Shown here: positions 1-12,200 of the stretch, one piece after another | How positions within the stretch are numbered: the first letter of the stretch is position 1 | Layout of the letters: each line of letters opens with the position of its first letter | The notes under the pieces: model-generated | What the model was told of the DNA's origin: nothing | Databases searched by the model: none | Seen by the model: the letters and a program-made list of their open reading frames with translations, nothing else | NCBI RefSeq assembly: GCF_038246755.1 | Contig: NZ_CP134706.1 | Location: 4,402,001-4,466,000, forward strand | Source: Micromonospora sp. FIMYZ51 | Lineage (GTDB): Bacteria; Actinomycetota; Actinomycetes; Mycobacteriales; Micromonosporaceae | Length of the DNA stretch: 64,000 nucleotides | Direction: 5' to 3' | Program-made: the position numbers and the translations under genes

Positions 1-291
1 CCAGGTGTACGGGCAACTCGGGTCGAACCAGAAATCCACGGTTCGTGTCATCGGCGCCCTCCTCGCCGCGCGATCCGTGCACGCGCTCAGCTCGATAGGG
101 GCCACCCTGCCACAGGGCCGCCGGAGATGCTGGTCGCCAATCCCGCCCGCAGAGCCCATAGCGGCTGTCGATCATTAACACTATTCGCATCCCGCCTGGT
201 CACGGGCCAGGTGAAAGGTGGTTCTGAGATCGATCCGGCACTTGTTCTGTTTTTGCCACTAATCGACCGATTTCTTGGAAAGATAGCGGGC

Positions 292-654
292 GTGAAAGCT
301 GTGAATTCTGCTGCGCCTGCTGTCTCGCCACTCGCTGGCGAGCCGATGAAGCGTGCCGACGCGGAGCGACTCGCGGGAGTGCTCAAGGCCTTCGCCGACC
401 CGGCTCGACTCCGGCTGCTCAGCCTGATCCAAGCCGCTCCCAACGGTGAGGCATCCGTCAGTGACCTCACCGCCCCGCTTGGCCTCTCCCAACCGACGGT
501 GAGTCATCACCTGCGGATTCTCACCGAGGCCGGCCTGCTCGAACGCGACAAACGCGGGGTCTGGGCGTACTACCGCCTGGTGCCGTCCACGATCTCGGCG
601 ATCGCCGAGCTGTTGACGCCGCCCCGCAAACGGGCCACGAGGCGGGCGCGCTGA
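292..654 (+). CDS. ArsR/SmtB-family winged-helix regulator
   Basis: Encodes about 120 aa with the ArsR winged helix across most of its length: FADPARLRLLSLI, then the recognition helix LSQPTVSHHLRILTEAGLL and the wing RDKRGVWAYYRL. The GTG at 292 is chosen because GGAAAG lies about nine bases upstream. ATG 346 is the alternative; the ATG at 127 has no ribosome site and no family similarity upstream. The classical metal motif ELCVCDL reads EASVSDL here, and the protein has no cysteine at all, so it cannot use the alpha-3 Cys pair of ArsR. It may sense something other than thiophilic metals. No target gene is adjacent; it converges on the beta-helix gene. Confidence 0.88.
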   Translation: MKAVNSAAPAVSPLAGEPMKRADAERLAGVLKAFADPARLRLLSLIQAAPNGEASVSDLTAPLGLSQPTVSHHLRILTEAGLLERDKRGVWAYYRLVPSTISAIAELLTPPRKRATRRAR

Positions 655-769
655 AGGGGCCACGAGGCGCTCCGGTGGCACCGCGGCGTTCGCCGACCCG
701 GTGCCGGCGACACCGCTGAACGGGCCACGAGGGGGGCGCGCTGAACGGGCAGCGAAGCGGGCGCGCTGA
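631..769 (+). repeat. Degenerate copies of the ArsR gene 3' end
   Basis: The last bases of the ArsR gene, CGGGCCACGAGGCGGGCGCG plus the CTGA stop context at 631-654, recur at 721-744 with one change and at about 745-769 with several. A truncated copy (GGGGCCACGAGGCG) sits at 656-669. The copies are partly dispersed, so this looks like local slippage duplication of a gene terminus. Confidence 0.75.
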
Positions 770-814
770 GCGGGCGGTGGTGAGCGGGGCTGGGCTCGAC
801 CGGGGCCACCCCGC

Positions 815-838
815 GCACGGCTCACCAGTGAGCCGTGC
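815..838. terminator. Hairpin between convergent genes
   Basis: GCACGGCTCA and its exact complement form a 10-bp stem with a CCAG tetraloop. It lies between the converging ArsR and beta-helix genes, and would act as a bidirectional terminator without a U-tract, as is common in actinomycetes. Confidence 0.7.
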
Positions 839-874
839 CGGCAGAGCGGCCCCGGGTCGGGTCGGGCGACAGTG

Positions 875-3334
<2,460 letters not shown>

Positions 3335-4207
3335 TCACGGCTGCGCCGCGCCGGCCGACGCGAGGAGCGCACGGAGGTAGGCCAGTCCGTCGAGGGCCAG
3401 CCGGTCCTGCGACGGGGCCAGTGGCCGCCAGATCGACGCGGCGGTGGCGATCGTCTCGTTCTCGGCGGTGAACGACTCGATGCAGACCGCGCCCCGGTAA
3501 CCGGTGGCGGCCAGCGCGGCGAAGAAGCGGGGCCAGTCGAAGTGGTCCCGGCCGGGCGCTCCCCGATCGGTGCCGCTGACCTGGACGTGCTTGAGGTGCG
3601 GCCCGGCGACGGCGAGGGCCGCGTACGGGTCGGACTCCTCGATGTTCAGGTGATAGGTGTCGAGCATGATGCCGACGTTCGACGGCAGCCCCTCGATCAG
3701 CTCCACCGTCTGCTCGACGGTGTTGACGACGCTCGTCTCGTACCGGTTGAGCGCCTCCACGCCGATGGTCACGCCCCGCTCGCCGGCATGGTCGGCGACC
3801 GGGGCCAGCGCCCGCCGGAAGTCGGCGTAGCAGGCGGCGCGCTGCGCCGGGCTCATCCGCCAGCTCCGGCCCACCGAGGCGTAGACCGGACCGCCGACGC
3901 ACGGCGCGCCGAGGGCCGCCGCGCTGTCCACACAGCCCTTCAGGTACGCCACGGTCGCCGCGACCACGTCCGGCGCGGCGTCGACCAGGTCCCGGCCGGG
4001 CGGGGTGACCGCACAGACGCCGGCCGCCGCGAGCCCGTGCCGGGCCAGCAGGTCACGGGTACGGATCGGATCCCAGTCTCCGGGTTGCTCGATCGGCAAC
4101 TCGACCGCGTCGAAGCCGAACCCGGCGATCCGGGGAATCAGCTCGGCCAGGGCCCGGTCGTCGACCGGGGACGCCCACACCCACGGGTTGACACCGATGG
4201 CGTACAC
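3335..4207 (-). CDS. Sugar isomerase/epimerase, tagatose/allulose 3-epimerase-like TIM barrel
   Basis: 290 aa, AP-endonuclease-2-like TIM barrel. The four metal ligands of the D-tagatose/D-allulose 3-epimerase family can be placed: Glu in GVEALNRYE, Asp in MLDTYHLN, His in LKHVQVSG and Glu in CIESF. Such enzymes invert C3 of free ketoses using Mn or Co. Length and motif order are normal. The start lies six bases after the binding-protein stop, so the genes are probably cotranscribed, placing this step right after uptake. Exact substrate unknown; inositol-pathway isomerases share the fold and are an alternative. Confidence 0.88.
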   Translation of the reverse strand: MYAIGVNPWVWASPVDDRALAELIPRIAGFGFDAVELPIEQPGDWDPIRTRDLLARHGLAAAGVCAVTPPGRDLVDAAPDVVAATVAYLKGCVDSAAALGAPCVGGPVYASVGRSWRMSPAQRAACYADFRRALAPVADHAGERGVTIGVEALNRYETSVVNTVEQTVELIEGLPSNVGIMLDTYHLNIEESDPYAALAVAGPHLKHVQVSGTDRGAPGRDHFDWPRFFAALAATGYRGAVCIESFTAENETIATAASIWRPLAPSQDRLALDGLAYLRALLASAGAAQP

Positions 4208-4213
4208 GGCGGC

Positions 4214-5395
4214 CTACTTCCAGCGCTGCGGGTAACCCGGCAGGTCGGTGCAGCCGCACATCGCGTAGTGCAGCGGCGGCATGTCCGGGTCGAGGTAGCT
4301 GTCCAGGTTCTCCTGGGTGATCGTCGGCTGCGGCAGCTTCCACGGATTGGACACCTGCTCCCCGTCGAGGATCCGCAACGCGGCGATGATCGGCGTACGC
4401 CACTGGTAGGTCGGATAGGTCGGGGCGATCGCGGTGAGCCCGTCGTCCTTCCACATCTTGAGGAAGTCGAGCTGGTCCTCGCCGTTGATCGGCGGCACCG
4501 GCTTGCCGGCGTCCTGGAACGCCTCGACCGCCGCGACCGCGACCGCACCGGCATCCATCCAGACGCCGTCGATGGTGCCGTGCCGCTGGATGTAGTCGTC
4601 CACGATCTTCTTGGTCTTCGCCGGGTCGCCGTCGGTGAACTCGACGCCGACGACGTCGACCTGCGCCTTGTCGAAGACGACCTTCGCGGCGGACCAGCGG
4701 GTCTCCAGCACGTCCACCCCGGGCAGGATGCGCAGGGCGAGCACCTTGCCGCCGGGCTTCATCCGCTGGCTGACGAACTCGGCGCCGACGTGGCCGAAGC
4801 CGTACCCTCCGATGGGGTTGATGAACGTCACCGGGCAGTCGGTGTCCACGCCACGGTCGAAGACGACGACCGGCAGGCCGGTCTTGCAGGCCGCCTCGAC
4901 GGCCGGGGTGAGCGTGGCGGTGGTGTTCGGTGAGACGATGAGCGCGTCGCAGTCCTTGCCCAGCAGGTCGTTGATGTCCGCGATCTGTTTCTGGTCCTTG
5001 CCTTCGGCGTCGACGTGCACGAACTCCTTGATCCGGCTGCCCTGCGCCTCGACCTCGGCCTGCATGGTCTTGAACCCGACCTGCCGCCACGGGTTGTTCA
5101 GCGCGGCGTTGGAGAAGCAGATCTTGTGCGGGCCGGCCTTCTTGAACTTCGTGGTGTCCACCGGCGTCGGGTTGAGCACCTGCTCCCACGGCTTGTCGGC
5201 CGGACCGGTCGGGGTGGCACCGAGCAACGCCAGCTCGGCGTCGTAGTCGGCCTGCACGAAGAACTTCGACTGTTCGCCGGTGCCGGACCCCTCGGCCGAG
5301 GCGCTCCCGGACGGGCTCGCGTTCGGCTGGTCGGTGGCACAGCCGGCGAGGGTGAGCAGGGTGACGGCGGCCAGCGCCGCCATGGAACGTCGCAC
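4214..5395 (-). CDS. Sugar ABC transporter substrate-binding lipoprotein (RbsB type)
   Basis: 393 aa from a GTG with AAGGGG upstream. The signal peptide ends in the lipobox LAGC, so the mature protein is lipid-anchored outside the membrane. A Ser/Gly-rich linker leads to a type I periplasmic-binding fold (KICFSNAALNNPWRQ, DALIVSPNTT, VVVFDRGVD). It is longer than RbsB: about 60 extra residues precede the fold, and the C-terminus carries an unusual MCGC pair. It is followed in the operon by the epimerase and preceded by its two permeases. The ligand is probably a monosaccharide. Confidence 0.92.
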   Translation of the reverse strand: MRRSMAALAAVTLLTLAGCATDQPNASPSGSASAEGSGTGEQSKFFVQADYDAELALLGATPTGPADKPWEQVLNPTPVDTTKFKKAGPHKICFSNAALNNPWRQVGFKTMQAEVEAQGSRIKEFVHVDAEGKDQKQIADINDLLGKDCDALIVSPNTTATLTPAVEAACKTGLPVVVFDRGVDTDCPVTFINPIGGYGFGHVGAEFVSQRMKPGGKVLALRILPGVDVLETRWSAAKVVFDKAQVDVVGVEFTDGDPAKTKKIVDDYIQRHGTIDGVWMDAGAVAVAAVEAFQDAGKPVPPINGEDQLDFLKMWKDDGLTAIAPTYPTYQWRTPIIAALRILDGEQVSNPWKLPQPTITQENLDSYLDPDMPPLHYAMCGCTDLPGYPQRWK

Positions 5396-5408
5396 GGTAT
5401 TTTTCCCC

Positions 5409-6392
5409 TTATCTCGACGAAGATCGCGGTGCGGAAACCGCCACGGCGAGCAGGATGATCGCGCCCTGGACGGTCGATCTGAGGGCGCCGGAGACGCCGT
5501 AGAAATTCATGAGGGCGAAGAGCAGTTCGAGGGTCAGCGCACCGAGCATCGCGCCGACGACCGAGCCACGGCCGCCGCCCAGCGCGACCCCGCCGAGCAC
5601 GACCGCGGTGATCGCGCCGAACTCCAGGCCGGCACCGGCCTGGAACGACACCCCGCTGTAGCCGCCGATCAGGATCGCCGCGACGGCCGCCGCCACTCCA
5701 CTGAGGACGAAGGCGATGGTCCGGCTGCGCCAGACCCGCACCCCGCTCAGCTCGGCGGTACGCGGATTGTCGCCGACGGCGACAAGCGTCCGCCCGAAGT
5801 CCGAGCGGGTCAGCAGCACCGCCAGGGCGGCGAAGACCAGCAGCACGATCAGCGCGTACGGGACGCGGCCGAGCAGCGGCAGGTCCTCGATGGCGCGCCG
5901 GCCGAGTCGGCGGAACTCCTCGGAGAGCCCACCCTTTGGCGCGCCGTCGGACCAGAGGTACACCGCACCGAGGAGGATCAGGAACATGCCAAGCGTGGTG
6001 ATGAACGACGGCACCCGCAGGCGGGTGGTGATCAGGCCGTTGACCAGCCCGACGAATGCACCGAAGAGGAGCAGCAGCCCCACCACCGGCCAGGTACGCG
6101 ACGGGTCGCTGTCGATGAGCCGGGCGGCGACGACCACCTGCGCGGTGACCAGGGAGCCGACCGACAGGTCGAACTCGCCGGAGACGATCACGAAGTACTG
6201 ACCGGCGGCGAGCAGGATGATCGGTGCCGAACGGCCGAGGAAGGACATCAGCGACGGCGGGGCGAGGAAGTCGGGCTGCCGGATGCCGACGAGGAGCAGC
6301 AGCACCGCGAGAATCACCAGGATCGGCAGGAGGCCGCCGGGACGTACCCGCACCGGGCCCATCGACCGCAGCGGACGCGTAACGATCTGCAT
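5409..6392 (-). CDS. Sugar ABC transporter permease (RbsC/AraH family)
   Basis: 327 aa, strongly hydrophobic, about 8-10 membrane segments. It has the BPD_transp_2 signature regions FVIVSGEFDLSVGS and AVVLGGVALGGGRGSVVGAMLG, which contact the ATPase and line the pore. The ATG lies two bases after the stop of the preceding permease gene. Two non-identical permeases next to one ATPase suggest a heterodimeric channel. Confidence 0.93.
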   Translation of the reverse strand: MQIVTRPLRSMGPVRVRPGGLLPILVILAVLLLLVGIRQPDFLAPPSLMSFLGRSAPIILLAAGQYFVIVSGEFDLSVGSLVTAQVVVAARLIDSDPSRTWPVVGLLLLFGAFVGLVNGLITTRLRVPSFITTLGMFLILLGAVYLWSDGAPKGGLSEEFRRLGRRAIEDLPLLGRVPYALIVLLVFAALAVLLTRSDFGRTLVAVGDNPRTAELSGVRVWRSRTIAFVLSGVAAAVAAILIGGYSGVSFQAGAGLEFGAITAVVLGGVALGGGRGSVVGAMLGALTLELLFALMNFYGVSGALRSTVQGAIILLAVAVSAPRSSSR

Positions 6393-6394
6393 GA

Positions 6395-7369
6395 TCAGGA
6401 ATCCGCCTTTCGCAGGGCCCGGCGGGCGTAGACGGCGACGGCGGCGATGATGACGGCGCCCCGGATCACCTGCTTGAAGAAGGCGTCGACCTCAAGTTGG
6501 TTGAAGATGGCGTCGATGCTGGCGAGCAGCAGCACCCCGCCGACGGTGCCGACGACCCCGCCGCGCCCACCGGCCAGAGCGGTGCCGCCGAGCACCACGG
6601 CGGCGATCGACTCCAGGTCGTAGAGGCCCTCGGTGCCCACCCGGGGTGCGCCCGCGCCGAGCCGGCTGGCCAGGTAGATCCCGGCCAGCCCGGCGCAGAG
6701 CGAACAGAGCACGTGCGCGGTGACCAGGACCCGACCGTTGCGTACGCCGGAGAGGCGGGCCACCTCCGGATCGCCACCGACGGCGACGAGGTGGTGGCCG
6801 AAGCGGGTCCGGGAGAGCGCGAACCAGGCCAGCGCCGTGACGACCACCAGCAGCACGAACGACAGCGGCACCGGGCCGATGCGCTGATAGCCGAGGCTCT
6901 GCACGAGTGCCGGCGAGGTGGTCCCGGCCGGCCCGTCGTACCCGTTGTCGAGGTAGCCCTTGAGCAGCAGCCCGACGCCGAGGGTGGCGATGAACGCGTT
7001 GATCCGTAGCCGGGTGACGAGCAGCCCGTTGAACAGCCCGATGGCGGCGCTTACCGTGAGGGCCAGGCCGATCGCCGGCAGCACCGCGCCGTCGCGGCCG
7101 TTCATCGTCTCGGCCGCGATGAGGGTGCTCAGGCTGATCACGTAGGCCACGGAGAGGTCGAGCGAGCCGCCGAGGATGACCAGGGTCTGGCCGACCGCGA
7201 CGAGCCCGAGCCCGGCGGCCACGTGCAGCAAGCTCACCGTCGTCGACTGGTTGAACAGCTGCCCACCGTCGATCAGCACGATCAGCCAGCCGATCGCGAG
7301 GGTGAGGGCCAGGGCCACGAACACGCCCGGCACGTTCCAGCGCGCCGGGCGCAGCGAGAGCACACTCAC
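6395..7369 (-). CDS. Sugar ABC transporter permease (RbsC/AraH family), second subunit
   Basis: 324 aa integral membrane protein of the same family as its neighbour (LVILGGSLDLSVAYV, AVVLGGTALAGGRGGVVGT). The GTG start overlaps the ATPase stop in a GTGA four-base coupling at 7366-7369, so translation is probably coupled. It likely pairs with the 5409-6392 product in the inner membrane. Confidence 0.93.
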   Translation of the reverse strand: MSVLSLRPARWNVPGVFVALALTLAIGWLIVLIDGGQLFNQSTTVSLLHVAAGLGLVAVGQTLVILGGSLDLSVAYVISLSTLIAAETMNGRDGAVLPAIGLALTVSAAIGLFNGLLVTRLRINAFIATLGVGLLLKGYLDNGYDGPAGTTSPALVQSLGYQRIGPVPLSFVLLVVVTALAWFALSRTRFGHHLVAVGGDPEVARLSGVRNGRVLVTAHVLCSLCAGLAGIYLASRLGAGAPRVGTEGLYDLESIAAVVLGGTALAGGRGGVVGTVGGVLLLASIDAIFNQLEVDAFFKQVIRGAVIIAAVAVYARRALRKADS

Positions 7370-8874
7370 GCGACCGCCCCCACCGTGCCGACCGCCAGCG
7401 CCATTACCTCTTCCTCCGTCGCAGCGGCGGGCAACTCGCCCGCGATCCGGCCGTCGCGCAGCACCACGATCCGGTCACTCATGCCCAGCAGCTCCGGCAG
7501 ATCGGAGGAGATCATCAGCACCGCGGCACCCTCGCTGGCGAGGCGGCGGACCAGATCGTGGATGGCGGACTTCGCGCCGACGTCGATGCCCCGGGTCGGC
7601 TCGTCGAAGAGCAGGATCCGCGGGTTGAGCAGGAGCCAGCGCGCCAGCACCACCTTCTGCTGGTTGCCGCCGGAGAGAAAGCGGATTTCCTGGTCGTCGC
7701 CGGCCGCGCGGACCTGGACGGCGGCGAGCAGTTCCCGGATGCGTACGGTCCGGGCGGCGCGACCGGACCGCGCCGCGACGGCGGCCCGGCCGGCGAGCAG
7801 CGCGTTGTCCAGCACCGACTGCCGGGCGACGATGCCCTCGCCCTTGCGGTCCTCGCTGACGTAGGCGACCCCGGCCCGCATCGCGGCACGTGGCGAGCGC
7901 AGCCGGACCGGTACGCCGTCGAGGGTGACCGTACCTGTGGTGAAGGGCGCCACCCCGAAGATCGCCCGGGCCAGCGCCGAGCGTCCGGAGCCCTGGAGCC
8001 CGCCGATGCCGAGCACCTCACCGGCGCGCAGGTCCAGATCGATGTCGCGCAGTCGCCGGTTGCCGCCGCCGCGCACCGTGAGCCGGACCGCGCCGAGATC
8101 TTCCGGGGCGGCCCGGTCGGGGTAGTAGCTGGACAGTTCCCGGCCGACCATGTGCCGGACCAGTTCGTCGGCGGTCGTCTCGGCGGTGCGCAGGGTGCTC
8201 ACCCGGCGACCGTCCTTGAGTACGGTGATCCGGTCGGAGAGGTCGAACACCTCGGTGAGCCGGTGCGAGACGTACAACAGCCCGATGCCGCGCTGCTGAA
8301 GCCGGCGCACCAGCCGGTAGAGCAGTTCGACCTCGTGGTCGGCAAGCGCTGCGGTCGGCTCGTCCATGATGAGCAGCCGCGCGTCCAGGGCGAGCGCCTT
8401 GGTGATCTCGACGACCTGCTGCTGGGCGACGCCGAGCCGCCCCACCTTGGCGTCGGCGGGCAGGGTGGTTTCGCCGATCGAGGCGAGCAACTCCCGGGTG
8501 CGGTGCAGCATCTGCCGACGGTCGACCAGACCACGGCGTACCGGTTCGTGGCCCAGGTGCACGTTCTCCGCGACGGTGCGCTCCGGCAGCAGGGTGAACT
8601 CCTGGTGGATGATGCCGATTCCGGCCCGCTGGGCGTCGCGCGGGCCACGGAACGCGCGCGACTCGCCCAGGAACTCGACGGTGCCCTCGTCCGGCACGTG
8701 ACCGCCCGAGACGATCTTCATGAGGGTGGATTTGCCGGCCCCGTTCTCCCCGACCACGGCATGCACCTCGCCGGGCGCGACGTCGAGGTCGACGCCGTCG
8801 AGAACGCGTACGCCGAGGAAAGACTTGCCGATGCCGCGCAGGGCGAGCAGCGGCACCGGCCGGAGATCTGACAT
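7366..8874 (-). CDS. Sugar ABC transporter ATP-binding protein (RbsA/MglA type, two cassettes)
   Basis: 502 aa with two nucleotide-binding domains. The first (about 10-240) has Walker A GENGAGKST, signature LGVAQQQVVEI and Walker B LLIMDEPTAAL. The second (about 255-495) has a degenerate P-loop GLQGSGRSA, signature LSGGNQQKVVLARWL and Walker B ILLFDEPTRGID. One weak cassette is normal for RbsA. This is the first gene of a minus-strand operon (ATPase, permease, permease, binding protein, epimerase, perhaps the beta-helix enzyme), driven from the 344-bp gap at 8875-9218. Confidence 0.95.
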   Translation of the reverse strand: MSDLRPVPLLALRGIGKSFLGVRVLDGVDLDVAPGEVHAVVGENGAGKSTLMKIVSGGHVPDEGTVEFLGESRAFRGPRDAQRAGIGIIHQEFTLLPERTVAENVHLGHEPVRRGLVDRRQMLHRTRELLASIGETTLPADAKVGRLGVAQQQVVEITKALALDARLLIMDEPTAALADHEVELLYRLVRRLQQRGIGLLYVSHRLTEVFDLSDRITVLKDGRRVSTLRTAETTADELVRHMVGRELSSYYPDRAAPEDLGAVRLTVRGGGNRRLRDIDLDLRAGEVLGIGGLQGSGRSALARAIFGVAPFTTGTVTLDGVPVRLRSPRAAMRAGVAYVSEDRKGEGIVARQSVLDNALLAGRAAVAARSGRAARTVRIRELLAAVQVRAAGDDQEIRFLSGGNQQKVVLARWLLLNPRILLFDEPTRGIDVGAKSAIHDLVRRLASEGAAVLMISSDLPELLGMSDRIVVLRDGRIAGELPAAATEEEVMALAVGTVGAVA

Positions 8875-8913
8875 CGCGGACAGCCCTTACAGGTAGTGGT
8901 CACCGATGAGGTT

Positions 8914-8953
8914 CGTGCCCGCGCCGCCGGGCTGATCCAGCGGCGCGGGCACG
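8914..8953 (-). other. 14-bp perfect hairpin in the leader of the ABC operon
   Basis: CGTGCCCGCGCCGC (8914-8927) pairs exactly with 8940-8953 around a 12-base loop, about 40 bases upstream of the ATPase start. There is no U-run. In the minus-strand transcript it would be a very stable 5' leader structure, possibly an attenuator or mRNA stabiliser. On the plus strand it lies upstream of the next promoter. Confidence 0.55.
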
Positions 8954-9007
8954 GCGGACATTCGCAGGACGTAGCGCGACTTACGTTCTTATGTGGCAAA
9001 CATTCTC

Positions 9008-9050
9008 TTGACATGACCGAAACATCACACGTATGAAGATAGATGTTTCG
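9008..9050 (+). promoter_or_regulatory. Promoter with flanking 9-bp inverted repeat for the ThuA/dehydrogenase gene
   Basis: TTGACA at 9008-9013 and TATGAA at 9032-9037 (18-base spacer) form a good -35/-10 pair. CGAAACATC (9018-9026) and its exact complement GATGTTTCG (9042-9050) bracket the -10 element, the usual placement of a repressor operator. The rest of the 8875-9218 gap holds the ABC-operon leader and an untranslated region of roughly 170 bases. Confidence 0.6.
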
Positions 9051-9218
9051 ATGCGGCTACGCAATCCTCCGCCTGAGCGGCCACTCATCCGGCCGCGATC
9101 GACAGCGGCTTGCGGCCGACGGAACCACACACCCCCACCCACCTCAGGAGAGACATCGGATGTTGATCATGACATTGATGATCGTCGATTGAGTGCCAAG
9201 CCTGACCTAGGAGACGGC

Positions 9219-12200
9219 ATGCGTCGCAACACATCGATCATCGGGCTGATCGCGGGCCTGTTGCTCTCGCTCGCGCTCGTCCAACCGGCATCGGCCGCCC
9301 CGGCCTTCCGGGCCCTGCTGTTCACCAAGACCGCCGGCTACCGGCACGACTCGATTCCCGCCGGGGTCTCGATGTTCCAGCAGCAGGCGGCGGCCAACAA
9401 CTTCGAGCTGGTGCACAGCGAGGACTCGAACGTCTTCACCCCGGCCAACCTCGCCACCTTCGACGTCCTCATCATGTTCCAGACCTCCGGCATGGTCTGG
9501 ACCTCCGCCGCCCAACGCCAGGCCGTCGAGGGATTCCTGGCCAGCGGCAAGGGCATCGTCGCCATCCACAACGCCACCGACATGGGCATCGAAGCCGAGT
9601 ACCCGTGGTGGGACCAGACCGTGAACGCCGGGGCGCACATGCCCGAGCACTCCCCCGGCGTACTGCCCGGCACCGCAATCGTCGCCGACAAGAAGCACCC
9701 GTCGACAGCCAGCCTGCCGGACCGCTGGAACCGCAGCGAGGAGTGGTACAACTTCGACAAGAACCCGCGCGGCGACGTGCACGTCCTGGTGACCGCCGAC
9801 GAGCGGACGTACAACCCGGGTTCCCGGGCGATGGGCCCGGACCACCCGATCTCCTGGTGCCGCAACACCGCTGGCGGCCGGGTCTGGACCACCGCGATGG
9901 GCCACGCCGCCGAGTCCTACAGCGAGACCCACTTCCGCAACCACGTGCTCGGCGGGGTCAAGTGGGCCGCCGGCAACGAACCAGGTGACTGCGGCGGCAC
10001 CGTCTGGGGCAACTTCGAGAAACGCACCCTCGACAGCAACACCGTCGACCCGATGGCGCTCGCCGTGGCACCCGACGGTCGGGTGCTGTACGTCCAACGC
10101 GGTGGCCAGGTCAAGATCTTCAAGCCGAGCACCAACAGCACGGTGACCGCCGGCACGCTAAGCGTCTACACCGGCGGCGAGGACGGCCTGACCGGACTGG
10201 CGCTGGACCCGAACTTCGCGACAAACGGGTACGTGTACCTGTACCACTCACCGGCCAGCAGCTCCACCGACGTCAACCGGGTCTCCCGCTACACGCTCAG
10301 CGGCGACACGCTGAACATGTCAAGCGGGGTCACCATCATCGACATTCCGGCGTACCGGGACCGGACCTACCCCGAGCCCGGCCACACCGGCGGGTACCTC
10401 GACTTCGGGCCGGACGGCAACCTCTACATCGGCACCGGTGACGACGTCGCGCCGAACCTCGACCCCAACTGGCAGGGCTACGCCCCGCTGGACTGGCGGC
10501 CCGGCAAGCACATGCTCGACGCGGCGCGTACCGCCGGCAACACCAACGACCTGCGCGGCAAGCTGCTGCGCATCCGGCCCTCGGCCAGCGGCGGCTACAC
10601 CATCCCGGCGGGCAACATGTACGCCCAGGGCACGGCGCAGACCCGTCCGGAAATCTACGCGATGGGCTTCCGCAACCCGTTCCGCTTCTCCATCGACCCG
10701 GCCAACGGCTGGGTCTACCTGGCCGACTACGGGCCCGACCGGAACCCCCCGACCACCAACCGAGGCCCCGAGGGGCTCGTCGAACTCAACGTGATCAAGG
10801 CTCCGGGCAACTACGGCTGGCCGTTCTGTCACGGCGACAACCAGCCGTACGCGCCGTACAACCCGGACACCGGGGCGGTCGGCGCCAAGTTCAACTGCGC
10901 CGCACCGGTGAACAACTCGCCAAACAACACCGGCCTGACCAGCCTCCGGCCGGTCGTCGCGCCCAACCTGTGGTACGGCTACGGCAACTCGCCGAACTTC
11001 CCCGAGCTGGGTTCCGGCGGCTCCGGACCGATGGGCGGGCCGGTCTACCGGTACAACCCGGCGAACCCGTCGGCGACGAAGTTCCCGCCGTACTACGACG
11101 GGGTCCACTTCTTCTACGAGTGGTCGCGCAGCTACCTCAAGGAGGTGCACTTCGACTCGGCCACCGCGGTCACCCGCACCAACGCGTTCCTGCCCACCAG
11201 CCGGTTCAACAAACCGATGGACCTGGAGTTCGGGCCGGACGGTTCGCTCTACCTGCTGGAGTGGGGCACCAACTTCGGTGGCGGCAACAGCGACTCCGGC
11301 CTCTACCGGATCGACTACGTCCAGGGCGGCCGGTCCCCGATCGCCACGGCCACCGGTACGCCCACCAGCGGCAACGCCCCGCTGACCGTGCAGTTCTCCA
11401 GCGCCGGCTCGATGGACCCCGACCCCGGCGACACGATCAGCTACCACTGGACCTTCGGCGACGGCACCACCTCGACGGCGGCCAACCCGTCGAAGGTCTA
11501 CACCAGCAACGGCAACTACACGGCGCAGTTGAGGGTGACCGACAGCTCAGGCAAGACCGGCTTCGCAAACGTCCAGATCACCGTCGGCAACACCGCGCCG
11601 GTGGTCACCATCACCACCCCGGCCAACGGCGGCATGCTCACCTTCGGTGACCGGGTGTCCTACCAGATCACCGTCTCCGACCCGGGCGGCGCACCGATCG
11701 ACTGCACCAAGGTCTTCCTCAACCCGGCGCTCGGGCACGACGACCACGCGCACGAGACCACTGACTATCCCGGTTGCTCCGGCACCATCCCGACCGACCT
11801 GCTCGGCGGGCACCCGGACGGGGCGAACCTGTTCTACGTGCTCAACGCCCGCTACACCGACAACGGCGGGGCGGGCGGCGCGAACCCGCTCACCGGCCAC
11901 GCGCAGGTGATCCTGCAACCCAAGCACAAGCAGGCCGAGTACTACAGCAGCCAGTCCGGCACCCGGGTCATCGACCAAGCCGGCGCGCAGAGCGGCAAGC
12001 GGATCGGGGACATCTCCAACAACGACTGGATCGCGTTCACCCCGATGAGCCTGACCGGCATCAACACCGTCAGCTACCGGCTGTCGTCGCCCTCCGGCGG
12101 CGGTTCGATCGAGCTGCGCGCCGGCTCGCCGACCGGCACGCTGCTGGCCACCACCCCGGTGCCGAGCACCGGTGGCTGGGACAACTACCAGTCCACGCCG

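Noticed and set aside
2..178. Short plus-strand open frame entering from the left edge (QVYGQLGSNQKSTVRVIG...)
   Set aside because: Could be the C-terminus of a gene outside the window, but it is too short, has no recognisable motif, and its third-position bias fades before the stop at 176-178. Otherwise the 291 bases before the ArsR gene show nothing clear.
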